NCBI GenBank assembly: GCA_963675555.1
Contig: OY776675.1
Location: 53,919,513-53,983,512, forward strand
DNA: 64,000 nt
Direction: 5' to 3'
Source: Leptura quadrifasciata
Taxonomy: Eukaryota > Arthropoda > Insecta > Coleoptera > Cerambycidae
A program made the translations under genes and the position numbers. Of the stretch, positions 1 to 11,770 are shown piece by piece. The first letter of the stretch is position 1, and the number at the start of each line of letters is the position of its first letter. A model generated the notes under the pieces. It saw only the letters and a list, made by a program, of their open reading frames with translations. It did no database searches and had not been told where the DNA came from.

Positions 1-1970
1 CATTAAAATATCATCTGTTCATTTAAAGGAATTGCATAATCTACGCAAAGTAGGTATTATTGATGTAGGATATTATAAGAAATATAAAACCATTTATCGA
101 TGTGTTATTAGACTAGCAAAACGTTTATATTTTGATGGAATCATAAGTAACTCTTACAATAAAGCTAAGACAGTCTATAATATAATAAATGAAAGCATAC
201 AAATGCAAATTTTGTAAATGTACCCAAATCACTAATACCTTTAGATTTCATCACTGATGAAATGAATATTAATATTGTTCCTAGAACAGATAACAATATT
301 TATCTTGAGCCTGTTACTGAATCTGAAATGCTGGAGACCATTAATAAATAATTATATACAATTCCACTGGGTATGATAACTTTTCAATCAAAATAATTAA
401 ACAATGTACTCACAAAGTAGCTAAGCCACTTTGTCACATAATAAATCAATGTTTTGTTGAAGGCAGCTTTCCAAGCTTGTTGAAAATCTCGAAAGAAATA
501 TGTGTATATAAAAAGGAAATATTTGAGTAATTATCGTCCGATATCTCTCATCTGTTTTTTCAAAAATTTTCGAAAAATTTTAGCAAGTAGGATTATCAAA
601 TTTCTTGAGTTAAACGAAATTCTCTCATCGAACCAACATGGTTTAAGGAATGAACATTCTACAATTTCTGCATTAGTCAGTATTTTAGATTATACGTATA
701 AGAGTGTAGATATGGGGTATAAGGTTATGGCAATGTTTATTGATCTATCTAAGGCATTTGACTGCGTAAATCATGATATTCTCTTAAAAAATATTGAATG
801 CTATCTATGGTTTGCGTGGTCAGTGTAACTTGCTGCTAAGGTCCTACTTATCGAACAGATCCCAATTTGTCGATTACTTTGGTGTAACTTCCAGCAAGTT
901 AGATACTGATATTGGTGATCCACAAGGCAATGTCTTGGGGCCGCTACTTTTCTTCTTGTATATCAATGATATAGAATAATCTACACCAATTATTTATTGC
1001 GCATTTGCAGACGATATTTCATTGATTGTAAGTGATACAACTACGGAGAGAATGTCGTCAAAACTCGAACAAAATCTAAATGGTATTTGTAATTATTTTA
1101 AAGACACAAGGCTAATTATGAATCAAGATAAAACATTTTCGTTACAGTTTCATCCAATTGGATCCAACTATACATGTAGTCCTCTCATGAAGTTTAAAGG
1201 CAAGTCCATTGAACAAGTTGAGAATTTTAAACTTCTAGGAATTTACATTGATATGTCGTTAAACTGGAAAAAATATGTTGCCTTCATTTGTAAAATATGC
1301 GCTAGGCTATGTTTTGCAGTAAAACGATTGTGTCAGATCGCCAGCTTAATGTTGTAAAAACCTTTTATTATTCAAATTTTGAATCAAGAATTAGACATGG
1401 TATTATTTCTTGTGGCAACTCAACTACAGCGGATCGGGTATTTATTATGCGGAAGAGAATCATTCGATTTATGTTTGGCCTTAAATACAGAGAATCCTGT
1501 AAAAGTACGTATATTCAGCAAAAAATTTTAACATTTCATTGCTTGTACATTTTGGACAATTTAATTTTTGTAAAAACAAATATGTCGAAATTTTTGCCTC
1601 TGAATACATACCACGAATATCTTACTCGCCACGGCTCTAATCTTCAGTACAATATACATCGATTAGAAATGTTTAAGTCCAATCCGTACTGTATGGGTGC
1701 AGTTCTGTATAACAAATTAGGCAGTAATATTAAAAATATAGTTGGTATTAATAAATTTAAATCAGCTGTTAGGCAATATCTATAAGTCCTGTCTAATTTA
1801 ATCTTATTTATGTATTTTTTTAATTATAATCGTGTGGTAATATGTTCTTATACTCCTTTTATGTGTTCTTTATATATGTACCCTATTTTATTATTGTTAT
1901 TCTTTTTAAACTTCTCTTATATCAAATGTGTTGATCTCTTGGATTAATAAAGTTATTATCATTATTTTTC
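1..1970 (+). mobile_element. Non-LTR retrotransposon (LINE), 3' part, degenerate
   Basis: The plus strand encodes a broken LINE polymerase. Positions 32-217 resemble the basic linker between endonuclease and reverse transcriptase (RT). RT motifs follow: YRPIS near 532, DLSKAFD near 743-763, GDPQGNVLGPLL near 915-950 and FADD at 1004-1015. The C-terminal region runs to the stop at about 1785. The reading frame changes near 800 and again near 1310-1350, and an in-frame TAA (977-979) lies just before the FADD motif, so the copy is dead. The 3' end carries AATAAAG and ATTATT-type tail sequence near 1945-1970. The 5' part lies outside the window. The motifs fit the Jockey/CR1 side of the LINE tree; exact clade unresolved. 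Confidence 0.88.
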
Positions 1971-3334
1971 TTTTAACCAACTCAGCATTTTTAGCTGGTA
2001 TAAGGTGAGGCACGGGCTAAATGTCAAGCACTCTCATCTAATCTATACTTAAAAATTTTCTGACTATCCGTGTAGTGTTCAGAATGCTGCTTTCTGGAGT
2101 AGTATATATACTTCTTTCTTTTATTATTATTATTACAAACAGAGCAACCCTGCTTTTAAGAGTTCTGGAAATGGGAAAAAATCAATGAGAATATTTTAGA
2201 TTGTAAATACTTTGCAGAGTGTTGTTAGAATAAAGTCAAATTTTTGCTCTCCAGTTCTGTGCTAATAGCTGTAATGAGAGAAAATGTTCAACATATCGAT
2301 TTTTTGGTAATAATGAAGAATAATTTAAAACAGAGTTATATTCATATCCAGATCATATTAACATAATTTGTATAGTATAGTGGTCAGGTATATAGGTATG
2401 TTCATCAATAATACTTAAATATAGGTATACTATTGCGATTTCAACGATACGTTGTAAAATATTGCATAATTTTTACTATTATTATTGTTATATCCCCTGT
2501 ACGTTCTATCTTCTGCATCTATAAAAGTAAGTAGAACTGCATATTCTTACAGCTTCCCAATCTGCCGGAAGACCCGACGCTTACTAAAATATTTGTCTCA
2601 TTCTTTCATCAATTCTATAAGGGCCTAGGTCTATTTTTAAATAATTAGACTTTTCGTGATGAAAATACAGTTAGACAAATAATAATTTATGAAATATTTT
2701 TTTAAAATATAGGCCACTTGATAATGCCTACATTGTTTATAGCATCCCTTGGCAGTTCGCGGTCTGAATACATAATCAACCGCATAATATCGAGAGCAAA
2801 GTTTATGTTCTTGTTTCACATCCAACATTTTTTTATGTCATTATTTGGGATAATAAAGACACATATTCGTCCCTAGACTGCTTTTATTTGGACCACCAAT
2901 CAATCATTTTGATCTTAGCAATTACGACACATCTGAAGCTTCCGCACTGCGTCTTTAGTGACATGCTTCGTACGAATATTTCCTGATGTTTTCTTTATTA
3001 AAATGAATCCTTTAAAATCCCTTAAAATATATTTACGTTTATTAATATTTTCTTAATCCATTGAGAACTTAATAAAATTGTAGCGACCTATTTTTCATCA
3101 ATCATTCTTAAATAACAAAAAAATCAAAGAAGTAACCACCATATTATGAGAATTTTTTACGTAGTGCACAATAACTCTACGTATATTAAATGACAAAGGA
3201 CTATTTCATTAATTAAATCAATAAATTTCATCAAAAATTAATGTAAATTATTTTTTGGATGGTAATATAATTTTCCCGCATATTTTTTACAGAAAATATA
3301 CATCATACTGAAGTAATCATATCTTATCTTTGTT
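1971..3334. other. AT-rich interval, nothing recognised
   Basis: Low-complexity AT-rich DNA with only short open frames. I see no splice-consistent coding frame, no RNA gene and no clear repeat. Confidence 0.5.
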
Positions 3335-3530
3335 CAGGAGGCATTTCTTTGAAGAAGGTGGTAGGTAGGTGGAATTTTTTTCATTTATAATTGAAAAATA
3401 GTATAAAAAATATGTTTCTTATAGTGTTTTTATAAATTGATTTTCCACCCATTTGAAGGGAGAAAACAACCCCCGGGGCCGGTTACACAACCCTGGCCAC
3501 CTGCCACCTTCCTCAAAGAAACACCTCCTA
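3335..3530. repeat. Short inverted repeat, MITE-like
   Basis: Arms at 3335-3372 and 3498-3530 are imperfect inverted copies (about 33 bp each, motif AGGAGG.GTTTCTTTGA.GAAGGTGG) separated by about 125 bp that include a GC-rich patch. The size and layout suit a small terminal-inverted-repeat element, but no TSD was established. Confidence 0.45.
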
Positions 3531-3589
3531 CAAATTATTTTTTTTCTCACAAAAACAAATATTAATTTTCCACCCCCTACAAAGATTGG

Positions 3590-3830
3590 ACGCCTAAAGT
3601 AGGGGTGGCTGAGGTCAAATTCCTCGAGGGACCTTCCGTTCTACTCGAGGGAACAACAATTAGTCGAAAAACTGGGGAAAATAAACGGGTTCACGGAAAA
3701 GGGGACATTGGATGTAGTTTTTGGCGAATTAGAAGTAAAGAAATTTGTTTGACACCGGGAATCGATTCAGCACCCTCGAAAACGGGGGGACATTGTCTAG
3801 TCCGAGGCGCAAGCATTCGGTAATTTCGTC
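3590..3830. other. GC-richer island, unidentified
   Basis: A locally GC-richer stretch between AT-rich flanks contains a 72-codon open frame on the plus strand (3605-3823). The predicted peptide matches no family I recognise. It could be the leader of a retroelement or a chance frame; I assign no function. Confidence 0.25.
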
Positions 3831-4314
3831 ATAAATCTAGATTATTCAAATGAACTATTTTAATAAATGCAGGTTTTTCACTAAAATGAATAATTAGTGT
3901 AAAGAATATTTCAATAAAACAAAACATATCTAAGTAAATATATATTTACTGTCCTTTAAATAACATGATTTTATTATTCTTATGCTAATGCTTTGTGACT
4001 TATTTATTTTACTTTTACATACAGTACAGCCTAACATTTGCGCATTTATTTGTTACTACTTAATAGAACCCTGTGTCTGGCCAAGAGCGACTGGTCAAAA
4101 GAAAAAATTTGAAAATATATATTTTTTTTGTTTAATTAAATGAATTTTCTTAACACGGCTCTGTGTGTGTTATTTATATTATATACTAACCTATCAAATG
4201 TTATCCCGATGATTTCCTTTTTGTTAATACCGTCTCTAGAAGAGCAACTTCTTTGGGCACCTGATGCTATTGTTCTTTTGGTAAAGAAACTTCACGAATT
4301 GTCGATAACAAATA

Positions 4315-4790
4315 AAAATGGGCAAATGGCCTGGGAGATTTTAATACTGATATGCTGAAAACTGAGTCTTCATCATTTAACAAACTTAATTCAATGCTTG
4401 AAGCTTTTAATGTGAAACAACTTATTAATTCACTTATTCGCATAATAACGTAAAACTTAGAAAATAATTGCCAGTTCTAAGGGTAATTAGAGATTTCAAG
4501 AACTTTAATCAGAAGACATTTTACGCTAAACTCAATTCCATTCCTTTTGAAATAATATTTGATATGAATGACGTTAAAGAGTTGGTGGTAGTTTTGATGA
4601 TATTACAGTATTGTTCGCTTTACCAAAAAGTTTGTTAAAAGACATGAATCTGTATACAATTGTAGTAGGGCAAGATATTGACCTGCTACTCCTTCTCATT
4701 GCTCTTTCTCTATCTGACAAAGATATTAAATTTTGAAAAGAAAAACAAGGAAATACCAGCAAAAGGATTTACATTTCTCTAGATTTACAA
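4315..4790 (+). pseudogene. LINE endonuclease C-terminus and linker, fragment
   Basis: Translating from 4334 gives GDFNTDML, the diagnostic block of the apurinic-type endonuclease of LINEs, then a plausible continuation to a stop at 4451. From about 4489 a second frame reads RDFKNFNQ...LNSIPFE...NDV, which is typical of the linker between endonuclease and RT. Frames differ and stops intervene, so this is a decayed scrap. It lies upstream of, but need not belong to, the RNase H fragment that follows. Confidence 0.7.
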
Positions 4791-4994
4791 TCCTCAACTT
4801 TTAAAAAAAACTGCAAAGGAACAATATTCTTTGTGACGTCAATTTCACCACAACCAAAAGTTTGGATAGTCTCAATGACCACCAAAACTCGCCTGTCGGT
4901 AGCTCTTTAGTTGACCGCGAGGGGTCGTGGGTTAGGTTCACAAATGCCATCAAATTGTCAAACAACAAAAATTAACCCCTTCGAGTCTAAAATT

Positions 4995-5390
4995 GGCCTG
5001 GCCGGGAATGTAGACAATCCCTGAAGCAACTGGCCAACAACAACAAGTTTACCTTGATGTGGGTGACAGGGCATGAGGGAATACAAGGTAATAAACTTGC
5101 TGACAGGACTCTTACAGGAGGAATACTCCAGCAAAGACAAGCGAAAACGTTTATAACTTATTCGGCAAAGAATGCCACATGGCTTCTCGAACTTGAAAAG
5201 TCCGAACTAAAGCTGATAACAGACCTTCTAACTGACCATTACCCCTTAAGATATCATCTCAAGAATACGGCCAAGGCAGAAGACGACAAATACAGATATT
5301 GCGATACTGCAACTGAAACTGCGGAACATATACTTTGTGAATGCAAGGTTATAATACGCACTAGGCTAAAGTTCCTAGAGTAGACTGAAT
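4995..5390 (+). pseudogene. LINE RNase H C-terminus with Cys-rich tail
   Basis: The frame reads LKQLANNNKFTLMWVTGHEG, then IQGNKLAD, matching the end of the retroelement RNase H fold (usual form WVPGHxGIxGNExAD). It continues into a tail with YRYCDTATETAEHILCEC, resembling the terminal Cys-rich block of RNase-H-bearing LINEs of the I/R1/LOA group. The first two Cys positions are only partly kept. Only about 120 codons remain, so it is a 3' remnant ending near the TAG at 5381. The LINE at 38.7-40.0 kb is the same general type and may be related. Confidence 0.75.
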
Positions 5391-5639
5391 TAACGCCGAA
5401 GACATAGGGAAATTACCCCCCAGGAAATTCACAAGCTTTGTGAAAAATCTTGGAATCCTAAACAACAATTAGATGTAGAGTAAATCACAAAAGATCTTTT
5501 AGGTCGAAGTGAAGTAAGGCTACTCAGAACCAAGCGACCCGTGAAACAATCTGCAATTAACGTAGGTAACCTTTTGATCATTTGTGGATTAGATCTACAG
5601 GGGGCCCACGTAAACAAAAGCGCCAAGTACTTTACCTCT

Positions 5640-5880
5640 GGGGTGGCGTGGAAACAAGTACAATATAAAATATTCTACAATATTTTATAGGGGTGAGAGG
5701 ATGGAAGCGGTACATTTGTTATAATTTTAAGTGGCGTTTAATTAGTTATTGCTTTCGATTAAGCATTGTACTTTAAAATAGATTATAGTAAAGATTACAA
5801 TTTATTACTAAAAATCTGAAAGAAAGTTTATTTATCTCTTATCAGTTTAAATTTAATAATCGAACAGGTTATTTATATAT
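5640..5880. other. AT-rich interval, nothing recognised
   Basis: AT-rich sequence leading into a TA microsatellite; no coding or repeat structure seen. Confidence 0.4.
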
Positions 5881-5885
5881 TTTAT

Positions 5886-6010
5886 ATTTATATATATATA
5901 TATATATATGTTATAACACATGACTTGCAGGAAATAACTACTCAGCGGGCAAATACCCCGACCTGCAATGAATTATACCTTACAAATCATGAATGGTAGC
6001 CAATGTCATT
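5886..6010. repeat. TA microsatellite plus single arm of the 57.3-kb palindrome family
   Basis: A (TA)n run near 5886-5908 is followed by about 95 bp (5909-6004, including CAGCGGGCAAATACCCCGAC) that is roughly 90% identical to one arm of the perfect palindrome at 57302-57506. Here only one arm is present. At both sites the repeat borders a TA run. Confidence 0.8.
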
Positions 6011-6056
6011 TGTTTCATATATATATATGTTGTTTTTAGGTTTTCGCGGGTGTTAA

Positions 6057-6200
6057 ATGAAGTGTTGTTGTAATTCCGGGTGCTTTCCCGCATCGATGAT
6101 CGACTCCTCCAGGAGTCTAAACGACGTTTAGACAACCGTGACTCCTGGAGGAGTCGATCATCGATGCGGGAAAGCACCCGGAATTACAACAACACTTCAT
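6057..6200. repeat. Perfect 61-bp inverted repeat (hairpin)
   Basis: Arms 6057-6117 and 6140-6200 are exact reverse complements over 61 bp. The 22-nt loop itself contains the small palindrome TAAACGACGTTTA. Short TA runs lie on both sides. The block GACTCCTGGAGGAGTCGA, with the preceding GACAACCGT, recurs at 38769-38800, where it is fused to a LINE reading frame. Zero mismatches suggest a recent origin or ongoing correction. Confidence 0.9.
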
Positions 6201-6209
6201 ATATATATG

Positions 6210-6300
6210 AAAAATACTAGGTTCTCGGGTTGAACCGCGTCTGAGATTGTTAACGTCTCGACGTTTCGGCTCCCGTCTTGGAGCCATTTTCAAGAGAAAA
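6210..6300 (-). repeat. PLE-type terminal motif (hammerhead-like)
   Basis: On the minus strand, 6294-6259 reads CTTGAAAATGGCTCC, a short loop, GGGAGCC, then GAAACGTC. This is the hairpin followed by CGAAACGTC that marks PLE termini, and it resembles a hammerhead ribozyme core (stem II, GAAA, short stem III, GUC). The usual CUGANGA box is degenerate here (UUGAAAA). Confidence 0.5.
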
Positions 6301-6555
6301 AGTGGGTCAAGAAAAATTGTCAAAGAAAAAAATTGACGAAACAATGAAAAAATTGATTTTTTTCACTTTTTCTTTCAAGTTTAAATTTTCTTTCTTGTTC
6401 ATCATCAGAAAAAACCTACATTTTTTTTAAACCTCATACCATGAGATGTTCAAAAGTTATTGGCTAATCAATTTTAAAATTTGATGTCAATTTTTGAGAC
6501 TTGTATTAGATATTTTGACTTGAAATTTTAACCAGTTATTGTTCACACTATAAAT

Positions 6556-6736
6556 AAACAAAATAAATAACACCACAGGAATTAGACAACCCCCAATTCC
6601 AGAAGCCAGGGCTTGTGCGGAAGGGGGTTACACATTGAAAAAACGCGGACATATAACCATTTCCTCCAACAGTGCCGGAGCCAGGATTTGAACCTGGTGG
6701 TGCGATGTCCGTGTGATTAATCGTGATTGCCGCCTC
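6556..6736 (-). mobile_element. tRNA-derived SINE body (family 1, copy 1)
   Basis: Minus-strand SINE lacking its 5' head. A pol III B-box-like sequence (GGTTCAAATCCTGG) is the complement of 6681-6694, and the A/T-rich tail lies at about 6545-6560. It is homologous to the complete copy at 48135-48351, but the head with the A box is replaced by the 3' end of a Jockey-like LINE beginning right at 6737. The copy at 31.8 kb has the same junction. Confidence 0.8.
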
Positions 6737-6764
6737 GCAAGCAAGCAAGCAAGCAAGCAAGCAA
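6737..6764. repeat. (GCAA)7 microsatellite
   Basis: Seven tandem GCAA units sit exactly between SINE body and LINE 3' end. They could represent an expanded LINE tail. Confidence 0.9.
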
Positions 6765-7868
6765 AATAAATTTATTAGAATTAAATGGTACAGAACAGTT
6801 GCCTAGCCAGGATCTGCCCCGGGGCCGATTGTGCAACCACCGCGCTGACGCGGTGACGGATTGCATGGTCGGACGGGACAGGTCTGGGTCGGCGAAAACA
6901 ATTATTAAGAACAACTAAACCTAAACTCCTATTGTACAATGAACAAATAAAAAATAGGTAATACAATTAAAACATATCCAAAAAACAGATTTAACAAAGC
7001 TTAAAACTACACTATATCTAGAGAACTCTCGCACAAAACACTTTTTAATTTCGCAGTTGACGCTAGCACGTCAAATTAAAACGATGAGCCTTCCGCGAGG
7101 TGTGTAACATCGGGCTGCGCATAGGCTGGCCTAATCTGTGATTTTTAAAATTTGGATTCCAAGAAAGTTATAATTTATTTGAAATTTTGATGAAAACGAA
7201 TTTAGAAACAAAAATGTACAGACAGAAAACGAGAAAAACAAACGCGACAAAAAGGTTATGAACAGAATGGATGAGGGGGACAGGAAAGATTTAAAAATAG
7301 ACAAAGTTATGAAATACTAGTAGAGGTGGATAGGGTAAGCGGAAGTTATTGTTGGTGAAACTTGGCTACAGAGGTTGCCGGGAAATCGGTAACGTCTGGT
7401 ACGGTAAGGAGTGTTTGATCCGAAATGGGGCATTATGCTGTCTAATTTGTGTTATGTGTCTTGTCAGCGGACTATCATCCAGCTTAAACGAGTAGAAGTT
7501 TTGAGAGATGCGTTGGACGTAGTCCGCTATTGGGGTTATGCCGTTGCAACGTGCGTATAGATCTCTGAGGGAGGTGTACCTTCCAGAATTTGAAATGAGG
7601 CGCATGAATTTGTGCTCAAACACTTGGAGTTTTCTCATTGTCGTGGCCGGTATGCTGCACCACACCGGCGCCGCGTATGTGATGGACGGTCTGACTACCA
7701 TCGTGTACAACAGTTTCTTAATTCTATCTGTTAAGTCTGCTACCCCTGACCATGAGCGGATACAGACCCCTGGACAGGTAGTAAACCTTCCGTATCGTCT
7801 CATTGATATGCGTGTTGAACGTCAATCGTTGGTCCAGTCTGACCCCCAAGTACTCCACGCATCTTTTT
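6765..7868 (-). mobile_element. Jockey-like LINE, 5'-truncated (copy 1)
   Basis: The minus strand from about 7803 to 7366 encodes the C-terminus of a Jockey-clade polymerase: KLLYTMVVRPSITYAAPVWC, MRLISNSGRYT, SLRDLYARCNGITPIADYV. This is the post-RT region common to Jockey, I and R1 elements. A GC-rich 3' UTR (6765-7100) matches the copy at 32.0-32.35 kb. The element stops near 7868, well inside the region homologous to the longer copy, so it is 5'-truncated. No catalytic RT motif remains. Confidence 0.85.
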
Positions 7869-7869
7869 T

Positions 7870-8628
7870 TATTGAGGTTATGTGTGTAGATAAAAATTTC
7901 ATATTGTTACTGCTGATAGCTTATATCATAAAGAATTGGCTCAATTTTTTTCGCTTTTTTTAGACTTACACATACCCAGATATACTCATGTATATTTAGA
8001 GAGAACGACCAAAATTGCTGATTTTTCATTTCAATGGTCGATAACTAGCGTAGCGGCGGTTGCTAGAGGTAGAAAATGTCCATTTGGTATAGTATTCGAT
8101 GTAACTAACATGTTAAAAAAAATTTAACACTGGAAACAATTCCTTATGTTTTGCTTTGTCTGACTCCACTAAAGTTCTACATTATGCAACAAATGCAGGA
8201 AATTAAATATATCAGAATTTATTGAAATTTATAAAACTTGAAATAATCCAAGCATTACCCTGCTTAATGATCAGCTAAAAATTAGGAATTCTCATTTGTT
8301 TGCTGCCCTGTTGCAAAAGAGGCCTACCGGCAATTATACTCAATTAACATAGTCTCCCTTGTAATGTGAAACTACACTCACAATTTAATTTGTAATTCAC
8401 TGTGTTTGAAAATGTAGACAGGATTCTACGAAATCGCAGTCGCAATCTTTAAAATATAATAAAAAATATAGTGATTTGTAACAAAGAAATGTGTTAGACA
8501 ATTTCAAATATGTTATATCATTACTCTCTAACAGTTAGAGATAAATTCTCAATATGACTTTTTTACTATTCTTGTCAAGTTTTTATTTTAGGAAATTAGC
8601 TTGCAAGATTTTAGTTATGCAGTGTGGC
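7870..8628. other. AT-rich interval, nothing recognised
   Basis: No coding signature or repeat identified. Confidence 0.4.
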
Positions 8629-8680
8629 ATGTTTACAAAAGCTACAAAGATAAATAAAGAATTGAATTGAATTGAAAGCT
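8629..8680 (+). repeat. (ATTGA)n LINE-type 3' tail
   Basis: AATAAAGAATTGAATTGAATTG is a short pentamer run after an AATAAA-like signal, typical of the 3' tail of some LINEs. No polymerase frame is readable just upstream, so only the tail is supported. Confidence 0.4.
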
Positions 8681-10860
8681 TAAAGTTTGTGAATACTTAA
8701 TACCATTTACCAAACCAATAAAATTGTTAATTAAATACGAACAATATTTATAATTACAGACGGAGATGGTGCAAAATAGCTATTGAAACCTTGGCCATTA
8801 TTTAGAATAGATTGTCTATCAGTATTATGTCCAAATTACTGGGAAATTTTTCTTCAGTATCACTCAGTAGATGTAAATCAAAAATTATAATATTGAAAAA
8901 GTGTAAGTTATATTAATAGAAATACATCCCATATTTGTGATTTCCATCTACGCACCTGGCCTTGAGGTTCCGGGAAAATAATTTCCCCCTAGAAAATGAG
9001 CCTGAGTTGTAAGTTGTATAGTACGGTGTGGTGTAAATGTATACACTTTTCCCGTAGTAGAACATGACCGGGGCCGTGGAATTGCGCACGCGTCATGACC
9101 CGACAGGGTACTGACCTGGATACGGCTGCAACCGGCTGACACAGGTGCATTGATTTATTACTACTCTTACCATACAAACGTAGACATTGCACGGTGAATT
9201 CATGTCCTCCCGCATTTTCATGGACTCTGTAACTGGAATTAAATCCAGGTTAACGTTCATGTCGAATGTAAATAAGCAATTATTGGGCTATTACATTATC
9301 AGCAACAAAGCTGAATGTCTTTGTTGTATATAACTATAATTGGGGAATGGTTTACTATTCAAATATAAAAGATATTTTTGTGTAGTTTCCTCACTTTTCA
9401 CTTTAGATAGTTTGTACTTCAATACAAGTACAAGTGAAAATTAAGGAGGGCAGATTTATGTATTATTATTAAGATATAATAGAAAAGTGGAGGAATAGTC
9501 ATTGATATAACGAATTGGAAAACGTGAACTACTAATTGAATAACATAAGTTTCACAAAACATTCTTTCCCAATGAGTTTTTACAATTTTTTTTCTAAAAT
9601 GGACTACATATTTCTCAGTTTAAACTTTCAAAAAGGTATTACAAAACCACACATTAATAAAAACGAGAAGATTTGAATCATTTAAACGTGACTGTTTATG
9701 CCAAATTTCTAATCTAGAAGTTTATTTCATTTGGTGTATACTTGGTTGCTAATGCTTGTTTGTTGGTGGCATCTTTAGCTACAGCAAAATCCAATTAAAT
9801 CTTGCTCATTAGTTTTCGCAGATCATCTGCTACTTTTTTGTATACTCTTGTGCTGACTTTCTAAAAATTAAACAGCATGGGAGTTAGGAATCGAACACTG
9901 TAGCAGAGAATAACGTAGAAAATTCTATAGAAAACAAAGGAAGATAGTTAAGAATATTCTTGGGAAGTCTAATGAACCCATGTATTTCCATCGTTTACCA
10001 GATGTAAGCCACCAACCAAACTTTGCCATCAGGAGCATATAAATATTTGATTTCATTTAACAGCGTATGGTAGATTTGCTTGTTACAGATGCGGAAATGG
10101 AGATGGAAAGTGTAAGTGTTTGTGAAATGCATTACCGCATTGTGTGGTGACATGGGAGTGACAGTTATGCTTCTTAATTTGTGTTTTTGGTCATAGCGTT
10201 GATCTTTCTTGTCTTCTATTTCCTCCGTTTCCGATTTCGGCAGTGCATATATTACTGTGGTCTCATTACGGTATTCCTATATTTTTCCTCACTGTTCCTA
10301 ATGTGCTTGATCGATTCACAGTTTGCTCATGAATTGTTACCATCCATGCGTAGGTTTTCTTTTTTAGTGTGTTATCGTCCAGAATTATTGTTTTCTTAAG
10401 TAGATGGGTTTTCTTAATTTTTTCTAATGCACAAGTATTTCATTGTGTTATAGTTATTTTACATCCTAATAATATTCAGTATTGCTGTGTAACAAAAAAT
10501 TAAGTTCTTTGCATTATTTTATTCTAGTTTGGAATGAATTTTTTGTAACCAGTTGACATGGTGCAATTAACTGGAGACATTTTTAGTGATTCCTTTAAAG
10601 CAATTTTTATGCAAAAAGAATCTCGCCCCTTTTTAACGGCCTCCTATTTATCTTCGATAGAGCTAAAGAAAGTGATAGCCTATAGTTTGATTACAAATTA
10701 GGCATTTAACCGACTAGCAAATTCCCCGGTTGAATATTTGGTAACTAACAAGGATATTAAAATTCGCTAAAGGGTGATCACTAGATCCAATAGGTAGCTT
10801 TAACTTTAAGTAATTCGCAATTTTTCAAATAGCTATAACATTACATAATAACAACATTTT
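8681..10860. other. Long AT-rich interval with one GC-richer patch at 8945-9260
   Basis: Mostly featureless. The patch at 8945-9260 has higher GC content, several CpGs and short open frames on the minus strand, but no domain I recognise and no convincing splice sites. It could be a repeat or a non-coding exon. I see no gene in the rest. Confidence 0.4.
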
Positions 10861-11128
10861 CTATCTTCCATCTTCTATCTTCTATCTTCTATCTTCTATC
10901 TTCTATCTTCTATCTTCTATCTTCTATCTTCTATCTTCTATCTTCTATCTTCTATCTTCTATCTTCTATCTTCTATCTTCTATCTTCTATCTTCTATCTT
11001 CTATCTTCTATCTTCTATCTTCTATCTTCTATCTTCTATCTTCTATCTTCTATCTTCTATCTTCTATCTTCTATCTTCTACCTTCTACCTTCTATCTTCT
11101 ATCTTCTATCTTCTATGTCATATCTTCT
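10861..11128. repeat. Heptamer satellite (TATCTTC)n
   Basis: About 35 near-perfect tandem copies of the 7-bp unit TATCTTC cover roughly 250 bp, degenerating after 11085. A decayed continuation (TTCTATCTTCTAC, CTTATCTCCTATATCC and similar) appears at 11668-11770, beyond the inserted PLE. Confidence 0.95.
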
Positions 11129-11134
11129 ATTTTC

Positions 11135-11667
11135 TACTATATTCTATATTTTTTCCTATTATTTGGGTTTTCTACCACATGCATTATTATCCTCTTCAAA
11201 AACAAATCACTGAATCTACAAAATAATAGAATTATTGGAAAAAGCCTCTGCGCCCGTTTACGCCAAAGGAATAGTCAGTATGTTTTGCAAATAATGTAAA
11301 TCGGCATAAACACAGAAATAATGTATTTTGTTGACGTTTCGGAAAGTAATCCCTTTCCGTTTTCAAAGCTTTTTTTGGAAGAACTCTTATTTTGCTGTGT
11401 ATGTCAAATACAGAGCTTTAAGATTCTGTTTATGTTATTTCCATAGATACATTATTTCTGTGTTTATTCCGATTTATATTATTTGCAAAACATAACCTCT
11501 GACTATTCCTTTGGCGTAAACGTCACGGGCACAGAGGCTTTTTTCCAATAATTCTATTATTTTGTAAATTCGGTGATTTGTTTTTGAAGAGGATAATAAT
11601 ACATGTGGTAGAAAACCCAAATAATAGGAAAGAATATTCGTAGAATGCCACAAATAACTTTCAGACA
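11135..11667. mobile_element. Inverted (snap-back) PLE terminus inside the satellite
   Basis: Arms of about 180 bp (11150-11330 and 11445-11631) are inverted copies. The sequence matches the PLE terminal repeat at 54.86-55.06 and 59.2-59.39 kb, including the end block GTAGAATGCCACAAATAACT at 11640-11659. Between the arms lies TTGACGTTTCGGAAAG...CTTTCCG...TTTCAAAG (11332-11367), the PLE hairpin. No RT or endonuclease is present. The satellite resumes immediately after 11667, so the element landed inside the array. Confidence 0.85.
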
Positions 11668-11770
11668 ATATTTCTATCTTCTACTTTCTAACACATATCT
11701 CTTATCTCCTATATCCTACATCCCATCTCCAATGTTCTGTCTTCCGTCTGCTATTTTCCATCTTCTATCA
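11668..11770. repeat. Decayed continuation of the heptamer satellite
   Basis: Irregular CTATCTTC/CTTATCTCC/ATCCCATCTCC-type units represent the far side of the array split by the PLE. Confidence 0.7.

Noticed and set aside
3605..3823. Small gene of 72 codons.
   Set aside because: No start context or domain support and no recognisable homologue.
8945..9260. Host exon in a GC-richer patch.
   Set aside because: No conserved domain, no clear splice pair and no continuing frame. Left as unassigned.
10861..11128. CRISPR array or telomeric repeat.
   Set aside because: 7-bp contiguous units without spacers exclude CRISPR. TATCTTC is not the insect telomere unit TTAGG.
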